Shown: in pieces, positions 6,786 to 12,556 of the stretch | Position numbering within the stretch: position 1 is the stretch's first letter | How the letters are laid out: every line of letters starts with the position of its first letter | DNA from: SZUA-186 sp041552135 | GTDB taxonomy: Bacteria; Pseudomonadota; Gammaproteobacteria; UBA9214 | Reading direction: 5' to 3' | Assembly: GCA_041552135.1 (NCBI GenBank) | Contig: JBFELL010000070.1 | Span: forward strand, 1-14,167 | DNA length: 14,167 nucleotides | Position numbers and translations under genes: made by a program | The notes under the pieces: generated by a model | What the model saw: the letters and a program-made list of their open reading frames with translations, nothing else | Told to the model about the DNA's origin: nothing | Database searches by the model: none

Positions 6786-7793
6786 TTATTTCGGCAGCAA
6801 CCGCTCCATCAGGTAACCGAGGCAGTCCTGGCGGATGATCTTTGTATCCAGGGTGAACATGGACGGCATCACCGGCCGGGTCGTGACCAGCTCGCCGTTG
6901 TCGAGCGCGAAGAAATGCTCCTGCACCGGCCGGCCATTCTCGTCGCGCACATCCAGCGGCAGCGCGTCGCCGGCGCGCAGGCTACCCAGCCGGGTCCCCG
7001 ACGGCAGTTCGCGGAAATTCAGGTGATCGAGATCGCTCGCCAGTTCCAGCTCAACGGCGTCGTCAGAGAATCCGAAGCTGACGCTGTCCGGGACCTTCAC
7101 GGTCGCGACGGTATGGAACAGGTCGATGTCCCCCGAGGCAACGGGATGCTCCGGCAGCTCGCTCATGTGCAGACAGGCATCGATGTAGTCCCGCGCATGA
7201 CTGGCGCCGTATTCCTGGTCGGGCTTGCCGCATTCCAGGGTCACGGCCGGGCAGATATACGACATGGCCATCGACTGCACGCCCAGCGGCCGGATGAAGT
7301 ACACCACCGTACGCGAGAACTGTGCAGCCAGGTGGAGAAACTGGTTGTCGACACGATTGATGCAGGCATAGTGCGGATTGATGCCGGTGTTGTTGTGCAC
7401 ATCCAGGCTGGCAAAGGGATGCCGCTCGCGCATGTCGTCGACCACCTGCTGCATCATGCGGACCTCGGCACAGTCCGCGGCATCGGTACCCGGCCAGATA
7501 CGGTTGTAGTCGATCTGGCCATCCAGCCGGCGCAGGCCGTGGCGCGCCGCGGCCACGTTGCCGATAAACAGCGACAGCCGCCGGGGCAGTTCGCGGTCGC
7601 GGTAACCGCGCAGCAGCGACTGGATGGCCCGGAAACCGGTGGTCTCGTTGCCGTGGGACAGCACGGTGACGAACAGCGGTTCCAGGCGGCGTCCCGGCAG
7701 GTGGATCAGGCTTGGCCCGCCGAGCAGGTCCCCGAGCTCTTCGACGTGGACGTCCAGCAGGCCGACGGGCAGGTCTTCATAAATGTTCAGCAT
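6786..7793 (-). CDS. AstE/AspA-family zinc amidohydrolase (M14-like)
   Basis: A 335-residue member of the succinylglutamate desuccinylase/aspartoacylase family, zinc enzymes that hydrolyse N-acyl amino acids or related amides. Zinc ligands are His47 and Glu50 in SHGNETTG and His133 in DVHNNTG. The substrate-binding Asn-Arg pair is N97-R98 in DYNRIWPG, the counterpart of the family DLNRxFPG. The catalytic Glu is Glu187 in VTLECGKPDQE. There is no signal peptide, so it is cytosolic. No ast operon genes (astA, astB, astC, astD) surround it, so arginine catabolism is unlikely; the acyl group and amino acid are unknown. The ATG at 7793 has no evident Shine-Dalgarno site. Upstream is a GCS2-type ligase, separated by a 237-base spacer with palindromes; downstream is a glycosyltransferase. 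A ligase and an amide hydrolase side by side may make and break the same bond. Confidence 0.85.
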   Translation of the reverse strand: MLNIYEDLPVGLLDVHVEELGDLLGGPSLIHLPGRRLEPLFVTVLSHGNETTGFRAIQSLLRGYRDRELPRRLSLFIGNVAAARHGLRRLDGQIDYNRIWPGTDAADCAEVRMMQQVVDDMRERHPFASLDVHNNTGINPHYACINRVDNQFLHLAAQFSRTVVYFIRPLGVQSMAMSYICPAVTLECGKPDQEYGASHARDYIDACLHMSELPEHPVASGDIDLFHTVATVKVPDSVSFGFSDDAVELELASDLDHLNFRELPSGTRLGSLRAGDALPLDVRDENGRPVQEHFFALDNGELVTTRPVMPSMFTLDTKIIRQDCLGYLMERLLPK

Positions 7794-7867
7794 GCGGCAT
7801 TGTGCTCATCGTTGTTGTGTATATCCCGGTTTATGTACACCGCAGTTCGGTACGCAACATCCTAATT

Positions 7868-7891
7868 CCTTCTCCCCTGCAGGGGAGAAGG
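7868..7891. repeat. Perfect 24-bp palindrome centred on CTGCAG
   Basis: Twelve bases on each side of the centre (7879/7880) are exactly complementary; the core is TCCCCTGCAGGGGA. It is the hairpin tip of the larger composite repeat at 7868-7975. On the - strand it lies 140-163 bases past the ligase stop and has no T-run after it, so intrinsic termination is doubtful. Confidence 0.8.
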
Positions 7892-7975
7892 CCAGGATGA
7901 GGGGTGGAAAACTGGGTTTCCTGTAGCGCTGTTCCATACACCCTCACCCTGTCCCGCTCCCGCGAGCGGGGACGT
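7868..7975. repeat. Composite inverted repeat of two palindromic units
   Basis: The left unit (7868-7909) is the 24-bp palindrome followed by CCAGGATGAGGGGTGG. The right unit (7941-7974) is its inverted counterpart, reading on the - strand as GAGCGGGACAGGGTGAGGG, with its own hairpin CCCGCTC-CCGC-GAGCGGG at 7953-7970. The two units face each other across about 30 bases. A related single unit lies at 3744-3786. The whole element fills the spacer between the ligase and the aspartoacylase-like gene, resembling a small BIME or MITE-like element. No coding potential was seen in the spacer. Confidence 0.65.
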
Positions 7976-8030
7976 CATTACCGGCATTACGGGGATTTCA
8001 TAAATATACAGGACTGGCAGCAACCTGCTG

Positions 8031-9470
8031 TCATGAACCCAGGTCCCACGCGTGCACCGGGCGTCCCGCATCCTGCCGCGCCAGGTAGGCCGCGGTCATT
8101 GCCGCCATGTCGTCACCGTGTCTTGCCACCCAGGCACGCTGCCAGGCCGCGCCCGTCTGCCCGCTTTGCAGCCGCGCCTCGATCACGCCGAGGTAACGCT
8201 CGATGTCATTGCGATCGATCTCGAGGCTCTCCAGTCCGGCACGCGCCTGCGGCAACAGCTGCTGCTGCAGCAGGGAGCGCAGCGTGCCCTTCTCGCCGTC
8301 ATACCAGGTGATGCGGGCATCCAGGCCGTACCTGGCGGCGGCATAGAAGTTGTCGCGGGCGGTCGCAAACGGGATGCGTGGTTCGGCGGGTTCAACGGCG
8401 TCGATCAGCACCTGCATCAGGCCGAAGAACAGCGCCGCGTTGGCAATGGCGTCAACGATGGTCGGACCGCCCGGCACCACGCGGTGCTCGATGCGCAGGT
8501 GCGGAATCCCGTCATAGTCGAAGCCGATCAGCGGCCGGTTCCAGCGCCAGATGGTGCCGTTGTGCAGCCGCAGGCGCGACATCTGTTCCAGCCCGTCGTG
8601 AAACTGCATGGGCAGCATCACCGGGTAGTGCTGCTCGTTTTCGACAAAGCATTCCATGATGGACTCGCGCGCATAGCCGGAGCCGAAGGTCACGCGGCGC
8701 AGCGGGCCGTGGCTCGCATCGGCCATGCCACCAACGGCAACCGACTGCTCGAACAGCGGGATGCGCGTTTCATCCCACAGGTCGTGGCCGAACAGGTAGG
8801 GCGAATTGGCGGTCGCCGCCACCATGGGCGCCGACAGGATGATCCCGGCATTATAGGCGTGCACGGCATCGCGTGGATGTATCTTCAGGTGCAGCTGGAA
8901 CGAGGTGGTCGCCGCCTCCAGCATGACGCTCCTGTGCGTGGTACTGAGGTGCTGACGACCGTGGATATCGAGCTCCAGCGGCTCGCCCTCTCGCATCCTC
9001 AGCACCTGCTCGTTCAGCGCACGATAGCGCTTGAGGTCGGACATATTTTGCTGGTTGAGCTCCGATTCCTGCACAGTCGGCAGGATGCCGATCATGAGCA
9101 GCTGCGTCTGCAAATCGGCCGCAGTCTTGCGGCACTGGTTCCAGGTGGATCCGAGGCTGGCCTCGAAGCGACTCAGTGCCGAGCCCCACAGGTGCTGGGG
9201 ATGGTCGTTGAGTTCTACATTGAAGCGCGCCAGTTCCGGCACCACCATGGGGTTGTCGAGGCGCTTGAGAAAGGTATCGTTGACCGGCGCCGGGCGCACG
9301 GCATCATCGACCAGCCAGGCCTCGAGCTCGAACCCCCCCATGCGGTCACGCGCGGAAAACAGGCCGTCGCGAAACCACTGTCCCAGCAGCTCGGTCTCTC
9401 GCCGCAGGCACTTCGCATATTCAACGAAGTCCTCCGGGGTGAAGCGTGATTCCTCTATTTCCTGGCCCAT
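8031..9470 (-). CDS. GCS2-family carboxylate-amine ligase (glutamate-cysteine ligase type 2-like)
   Basis: A 479-residue protein of the glutamate-cysteine ligase type 2 superfamily, ATP-dependent enzymes that join a glutamate-like carboxylate to an amine. Fold signatures are the acidic strand GGFELEAWLVD (residues 45-55), FNVELNDHPQHL (83-94), SFQLHLKIHPRDA (190-202, the place of the HLHIGV-type metal strand), NSPYLFG (222-228), GYARESIMECF (265-275), and PHLRIEHRVVPGGPT (323-337) with Arg/Glu/His typical of the nucleotide site. There is no signal peptide; it is cytosolic. AGGA lies 8 bases before the ATG. The gene follows the MurU-like gene after 48 bases and precedes the AstE-like gene. Whether the product is gamma-glutamylcysteine or another amide cannot be told, and no gshB is present. 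COG2170-like amidoligases of unknown substrate are a better guess than a housekeeping glutathione role. Confidence 0.78.
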   Translation of the reverse strand: MGQEIEESRFTPEDFVEYAKCLRRETELLGQWFRDGLFSARDRMGGFELEAWLVDDAVRPAPVNDTFLKRLDNPMVVPELARFNVELNDHPQHLWGSALSRFEASLGSTWNQCRKTAADLQTQLLMIGILPTVQESELNQQNMSDLKRYRALNEQVLRMREGEPLELDIHGRQHLSTTHRSVMLEAATTSFQLHLKIHPRDAVHAYNAGIILSAPMVAATANSPYLFGHDLWDETRIPLFEQSVAVGGMADASHGPLRRVTFGSGYARESIMECFVENEQHYPVMLPMQFHDGLEQMSRLRLHNGTIWRWNRPLIGFDYDGIPHLRIEHRVVPGGPTIVDAIANAALFFGLMQVLIDAVEPAEPRIPFATARDNFYAAARYGLDARITWYDGEKGTLRSLLQQQLLPQARAGLESLEIDRNDIERYLGVIEARLQSGQTGAAWQRAWVARHGDDMAAMTAAYLARQDAGRPVHAWDLGS

Positions 9471-9518
9471 GGCTTGTGTCCTGACACTGGCGGGACAACC
9501 GGCGTTACGCCGCCCCGC

Positions 9519-10187
9519 TCACTGCCGGTTTATGACGACGTCATTGACCTCCTGCAGGCGTTCCGGCGTACCGATATCGAACCAGGCACCCCGGTAATGC
9601 GCCCCGCTGACCCGGCCATCATCCATGGCCCGTCGCAGCAGCGGCGCCAGCGGGAAGACCCCGGCCGCACAGCCGTCGAACAGCTCCGGCCGGTACACGC
9701 CGATACCGCTGAATGTGAGCGGTGCACCACCGCCCTGCAACACCCGGCCCGTCGATAAAACGAAATCCCCCCCCGGATGATGCGCCGGGTTATCCACCAG
9801 CACCAGGTGCGCCAGCCCGTCGGGCTGCTCCGGCAACTCGCCGAACGGGTAATCCGTCCAGATGTCGGCATTCACCACAATGAAGGGCGCATCGTCCAGC
9901 AGTGGCAGGGCATTGAAGATGCCGCCACCGGTTTCCAGTGCGCCCTCGGGCTCCGGCGACCAGCGGATATCGACACCATAGTTGCCACCGTCGCCCAATG
10001 CCTGCTCCAGTTTCCTGCCCAGGTGCGCGTGGTTGATGACCAGTTCCCGAATGCCCGCCCCCGCCAGTGCATGGATATGGCGCTCGATCAGCGTCTGGCC
10101 GCCGATGCGCAGCAACGGCTTGGGCATGGTGTCTGTCAGGGGGCGCATCCGCTCGCCGCGTCCCGCGGCCAGGATCATGGCCTTCAT
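9519..10187 (-). CDS. murU: MurU-like nucleotidyltransferase (N-acetylmuramate alpha-1-phosphate uridylyltransferase)
   Basis: A 222-residue sugar-1-phosphate nucleotidyltransferase; MurU of Pseudomonas is about the same length. The nucleotide-binding signature is LAAGRGERMRPLTDTMPKPL (residues 6-25) with Lys23. ETGGGI at 85-90 and VVNADIW with the metal-binding Asp108 follow. Near the C-terminus is WFDIGTPERL (202-211). In the MurU pathway it makes UDP-MurNAc from MurNAc-1-phosphate during peptidoglycan recycling that bypasses de novo synthesis. The partner kinase gene amgK, usually adjacent, is not in the window. A hexose-1-phosphate guanylyl- or thymidylyltransferase cannot be excluded. 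The start has GGGAAG about 8 bases upstream. It is 48 bases before the GCS2-type ligase gene, so it is probably in the same transcript. Confidence 0.8.
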   Translation of the reverse strand: MKAMILAAGRGERMRPLTDTMPKPLLRIGGQTLIERHIHALAGAGIRELVINHAHLGRKLEQALGDGGNYGVDIRWSPEPEGALETGGGIFNALPLLDDAPFIVVNADIWTDYPFGELPEQPDGLAHLVLVDNPAHHPGGDFVLSTGRVLQGGGAPLTFSGIGVYRPELFDGCAAGVFPLAPLLRRAMDDGRVSGAHYRGAWFDIGTPERLQEVNDVVINRQ

Positions 10188-10271
10188 GATCGTGCTTCCC
10201 GTCGTTTCAAATGCGTTCCCCGGTTGTTATCAACATAGCAGCAAATGGCCGGCACGTCCGGCACGCAGGCT

Positions 10272-10655
10272 TCATTGTGCCGTCAGCACGGCCTCGATAT
10301 CCGGCTCGCTGACGGGATGCTGCAGCACGGCGTGCACCGGCAGGATCGCGGTCAGCCTGTCCACGTACTGCCGCTGCGACTTGTCGACCATGATGATGGT
10401 GCGCGCATCCGGCGCTGCCTTCTGCAGACTGTAGAGAAACACGTCCAGGTTGCTGACATTCACACCCGCGTAGTTATTGCCGTAGCCGTAAAAGAACTCG
10501 GCGACAATGTAGTCCGGCCGGTCCTTTTTCAGCTGGCTGATGGCCTTGCGCATGGAGCCCAGCCGCAGCTCACGGATACCCAGCCGCCGGTACAGGCGGC
10601 CGAAATCCGGATGCAGGGGAGATTCCACAATGGAAAACAGTATGCTGCCCGGCAT
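10272..10655 (-). CDS. Small hypothetical protein, alpha/beta (receiver-like) pattern
   Basis: I do not recognise this 127-residue protein. No signal peptide or membrane helix is present. Alternating strand and helix can be seen: SILFSIV, ELRLGSMRKAISQLKKDRPDYIVAEFFYG, then DVFLYSLQKAAPDARTIIMVDKS and HAVLQHPVSEPDIEAVL. The order resembles the Rossmann-like receiver or flavodoxin folds (DYIVAEF as a central strand, TIIMVDKS as the next), but no phosphoacceptor set is clear. The ATG is only 10 bases past the DyP stop codon, and there is no convincing Shine-Dalgarno site, which suggests translation coupled to DyP. The following gap to the MurU-like gene is 84 bases. Coding is likely because of the tight coupling and sensible composition. 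Confidence 0.65.
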   Translation of the reverse strand: MPGSILFSIVESPLHPDFGRLYRRLGIRELRLGSMRKAISQLKKDRPDYIVAEFFYGYGNNYAGVNVSNLDVFLYSLQKAAPDARTIIMVDKSQRQYVDRLTAILPVHAVLQHPVSEPDIEAVLTAQ

Positions 10656-10665
10656 GGGGGTGATG

Positions 10666-11538
10666 TCAAAGGCCCAGGGCGCTGAAATCGAGCCGGCCGT
10701 CCTGCATCGGCGGACACCAGAAGTAGGCGCCGGTCAGTGGCCGGGTAAAACTGAACAGGCCGTCCACAATGCCGTCGTCGAGACCGATCATGCGGCGCAG
10801 CAGGCTCTCGTAGGCATCGAAGCTCTTGCCAAAGGCAACAAATACCAGCCCCTGGCTCTGTGCCGTGGCCCATGGCATGGAACGTCGCAGGATAAAGGCC
10901 TCGGGGTCAAAGCTCTCCTGCGCCGTGCGCTTGACGTGGGCCGAGGCCGGGGCCTCGTCGAATTCCTCGTTATCGGCCTTGCGCCGGCCGATGATGTTGT
11001 CCTGCGCATCCTGCGGCAGCGCCTGGAAATGGTCGAGGTTATGCTGCCACTGCTGCACGGCCACGAAACTCGAACCATCCATACCTGCCCCGGCACCCGA
11101 GACGAAACCGGCAGCCAGTGCATCGTCACCGGCCGGGTTCTCGGTGCCGTCCTCGTAACCGGTCAGGTCCAGACTCTCGCCATAACAGAACGCATCGACC
11201 ACATCCATCAGTTGCGCGTGGTCCGCCAGGGCATCGCGGATCCGGCGGGTCGCATGCAACAACTCGCCACGGTCATCACCGCGCAACCAGATCCACAGGG
11301 CCCTCGGCGTTGACTGGATGGCAATGGCGGGCCCGGTCAGCGCGGGAAAGGTCCTGATTTCCGGCACCTCCGCATTGACGGCATGCAGAAGGCATTCACC
11401 GAGGCCCGCCACCACGCGCTGGCCGTCAACGAGCTCGAGCAACTTTCTGAAGACACTACGCGGCTCGCCGTCCTGGCGCAGCGAGAAGCTCAGGTAGCGC
11501 GCCAGTGGCGGAACAGGTTCCAGTATGCCGGTTTGCAT
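10666..11538 (-). CDS. DyP-type heme peroxidase
   Basis: Dye-decolorising peroxidase family, heme enzymes that oxidise bulky substrates with hydrogen peroxide. In 290 residues the protein has the family GxxDG motif as G127-Y-E-D130-G131 within GYEDGTENP, with Asp130 as the distal acid. The proximal heme ligand is probably His201 in SAHVKRTAQE, and the distal Arg is in FILRRSMPW (218/219). The opening GILEPVPPLARYLSFSL is typical of the bacterial P/B group (YfeX-like). No Tat or Sec signal is seen, so it is cytosolic. AGAAG lies a few bases before the ATG. It follows a small secreted-protein gene after 32 bases and is followed after 10 bases by a small unknown gene, suggesting one transcript. 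No encapsulin gene is in the window. Substrate unknown. Confidence 0.93.
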   Translation of the reverse strand: MQTGILEPVPPLARYLSFSLRQDGEPRSVFRKLLELVDGQRVVAGLGECLLHAVNAEVPEIRTFPALTGPAIAIQSTPRALWIWLRGDDRGELLHATRRIRDALADHAQLMDVVDAFCYGESLDLTGYEDGTENPAGDDALAAGFVSGAGAGMDGSSFVAVQQWQHNLDHFQALPQDAQDNIIGRRKADNEEFDEAPASAHVKRTAQESFDPEAFILRRSMPWATAQSQGLVFVAFGKSFDAYESLLRRMIGLDDGIVDGLFSFTRPLTGAYFWCPPMQDGRLDFSALGL

Positions 11539-11570
11539 GTACGCTTCTGGTCAGTACCCGCGGCAGCCCG

Positions 11571-11954
11571 TCAGGTCTGGTCACCGTCCTCGAGGCTCTC
11601 GAAGTGCACGATGGTCGTATCCTTTTTCTTCTTGACCAGCTCATAACCGCCGCCACCATCCTTGCGTACGCTGCGGCAGCGGTCCTTGGTCTCGCCATGG
11701 ATCCTGAAACAAAGCAGCTTGCCCTCCACAAACCAGGTGCCTTTGCGGGTCTTGCCTCCCGACAGGACGCTCTTGAAGGCACCGTCCCCGGCGAAGTAGG
11801 ACTTGACCCCCTGATCTTTCTTGATGTGCTGGCCAATGCCCGTCTTGCCTGAAAAAGTGCTTTTTATCTCGTCGCCCGAAAGGTAGTCGCCGGCATGGGC
11901 CGTCAGCATAAACAGGCTGCAGGCAATTGCAGCGAGACCGTGCTTCAGATTCAT
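11571..11954 (-). CDS. Small secreted basic protein (DUF995-like character)
   Basis: A 127-residue protein with a clean Sec signal peptide, MNLKHGLAAIACSLFMLTAHA, with likely cleavage after Ala21. The mature part is lysine-rich and beta-like: GDYLSGDEIKSTFSGKTGIG, a KTRKGTWFVEGKLLCFRIHG core, then DRCRSVRKDGGGGYELV. The G-T-W-x-V-E-G-x-L-C-x-R...C-x-x-V pattern resembles the DUF995-type periplasmic proteins, in which two cysteines are present; here Cys83 and Cys94 could form a disulfide. Function unknown. AGGAG sits 6 bases before the ATG, a strong ribosome-binding site. It is the first gene of the run that contains the DyP peroxidase. The upstream spacer (11955-12048) has a palindrome and a perfect TTGACA. 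Confidence 0.8.
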   Translation of the reverse strand: MNLKHGLAAIACSLFMLTAHAGDYLSGDEIKSTFSGKTGIGQHIKKDQGVKSYFAGDGAFKSVLSGGKTRKGTWFVEGKLLCFRIHGETKDRCRSVRKDGGGGYELVKKKKDTTIVHFESLEDGDQT

Positions 11955-12016
11955 TGTCGCTCCTGGAGGGTTGATGATGTTTTGCCAATCTCAAATGGTG
12001 TCAGACTGACGGCATA

Positions 12017-12028
12017 TGTCAATTGACA
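12017..12028. promoter_or_regulatory. Perfect palindrome containing a -35-like TTGACA
   Basis: TGTCAATTGACA is a perfect 12-bp palindrome in the 94-base spacer between the HxlR gene and the small secreted-protein gene. On the - strand its second half reads TTGACA (12022-12017), matching a consensus -35, about 65 bases before the ATG at 11954. The sequence 17 bases downstream (ACCATT) is a poor -10, so an activator or operator role is possible. Confidence 0.45.
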
Positions 12029-12048
12029 ATCCGGCTGGTGCAGCGTGG

Positions 12049-12450
12049 CTAGCCCCCTTTCGACAACCACAACGCCTGGGCCTCGATCTGCCCGCGCGGG
12101 ACCGTACCGGGAATGTGCCGGTTGCCCCAGTCGACCAGCGCCGAGAGCACCGGCCCCAGGTCACGGCCTTTTTCAGTTAAATGGTAGGCGTAGCGGACCG
12201 GGCGTTCGTGGTACCGGGATTTCTCGACAATCCCGGCGGCCAGCAGCCGCTTCAGGCGCTCGGCGAGGATATTGCTCGGAATGCCCTCGGGGGATTGCTG
12301 GAACTCGGTATAGGTCGTTTTGCCGAGCAGCAGGTCGCGCACCACCAGCAGGGTCCATTTGTCCCCCAGCAGGTCGAGGCTGCAGGCCACCGGGCACGGC
12401 GAGCACCTGTCCACACAGGCTGATTTTCCGGGTTTTTTACTATCAATCAT
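12049..12450 (-). CDS. HxlR-family transcriptional regulator
   Basis: A 133-residue DNA-binding protein of the HxlR family, winged helix-turn-helix dimers that often sense aldehydes, quinones or disulfide stress through cysteines. The core is LDLLGDKWTLLVVRDLLLGK, then FQQSPEGIPSNILAERLKRL (the recognition region) and the wing YHERPVRYAYHLTEKG. The N-terminus has four cysteines, C12-x3-C16-x2-C19-x3-C23; Cys19 is the conserved HxlR CPV cysteine and the others are extra. It is divergent from a glutathione S-transferase gene across 106 bases with dyads (12474-12533), which suggests autoregulation and GST control. No Shine-Dalgarno site precedes the ATG. A promoter-like pair (TTTACA, 17 bases, TATGCT) would start the mRNA at or near the ATG, so translation may be leaderless. 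Confidence 0.93.
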   Translation of the reverse strand: MIDSKKPGKSACVDRCSPCPVACSLDLLGDKWTLLVVRDLLLGKTTYTEFQQSPEGIPSNILAERLKRLLAAGIVEKSRYHERPVRYAYHLTEKGRDLGPVLSALVDWGNRHIPGTVPRGQIEAQALWLSKGG

Positions 12451-12456
12451 GCGCTT

Positions 12457-12485
12457 AGCATATCAGCATATGAGTTACTTGTAAA
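12457..12485 (-). promoter_or_regulatory. Candidate promoter for the HxlR gene
   Basis: On the - strand, TTTACA at 12485-12480 and TATGCT at 12462-12457 are separated by 17 bases. The matches to TTGACA and TATAAT are 5/6 and 4/6. The -35 lies inside the left operator-like dyad (12474-12493), so binding there should block transcription. The predicted start point falls near 12450, at the ATG. Confidence 0.45.
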
Positions 12486-12533
12486 TTGAAAGTATCTGAC
12501 CTAGACTCTAGTCACTTTCAATTAGAAAGTAAC
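12474..12533. promoter_or_regulatory. Large inverted repeat of two HxlR operator-like dyads
   Basis: The arm at 12474-12493 (GTTACTTGTAAATTGAAAGT) and the arm at 12514-12533 are inverted copies, matching at 17 of 20 positions with the three mismatches in the middle. Each arm is itself a dyad: ACTTTC-AATTA-GAAAGT at 12514-12530, and the weaker ACTTGT-AAATT-GAAAGT at 12477-12493. The two centres are 37 bases apart. The only spacer between the divergent regulator and GST genes holds both, so they are the natural binding sites of the HxlR protein. Confidence 0.75.
12479..12507 (+). promoter_or_regulatory. Candidate promoter for the GST gene
   Basis: TTGTAA (12479-12484) and TAGACT (12502-12507) are spaced by 17 bases, each matching consensus at 4 of 6. 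The -35 overlaps the left dyad and the start point (about 12514) falls at the edge of the right dyad. GGAG at 12545-12548 is the ribosome-binding site, 8 bases before the ATG. The promoter is weak by sequence. Confidence 0.35.
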
Positions 12534-12556
12534 GATACCAGCCCGGAGTCAGTCAC

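Noticed and set aside
6915..7865. Long + strand open frame opposite the AstE-like gene
   Set aside because: The amidohydrolase on the - strand has all metal-site motifs; the + strand frame has no recognisable features.
8052..9449. Long + strand open frame of 465 codons opposite the GCS2-type ligase
   Set aside because: It lies antisense to a gene with clear family motifs; its translation is rich in His, Arg, Gln and Gly and shows no domain. It is a GC-rich shadow.
10248..10262. GCCGG-CACGT-CCGGC hairpin after the small DyP-linked gene
   Set aside because: Short 5-bp stem with no adequate T-run; too weak to call a terminator.
10666..10700. Encapsulin cargo-loading peptide at the DyP C-terminus
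   Set aside because: The tail ends GRLDFSALGL, which does not clearly match the usual loading peptide, and no encapsulin gene is in the window.
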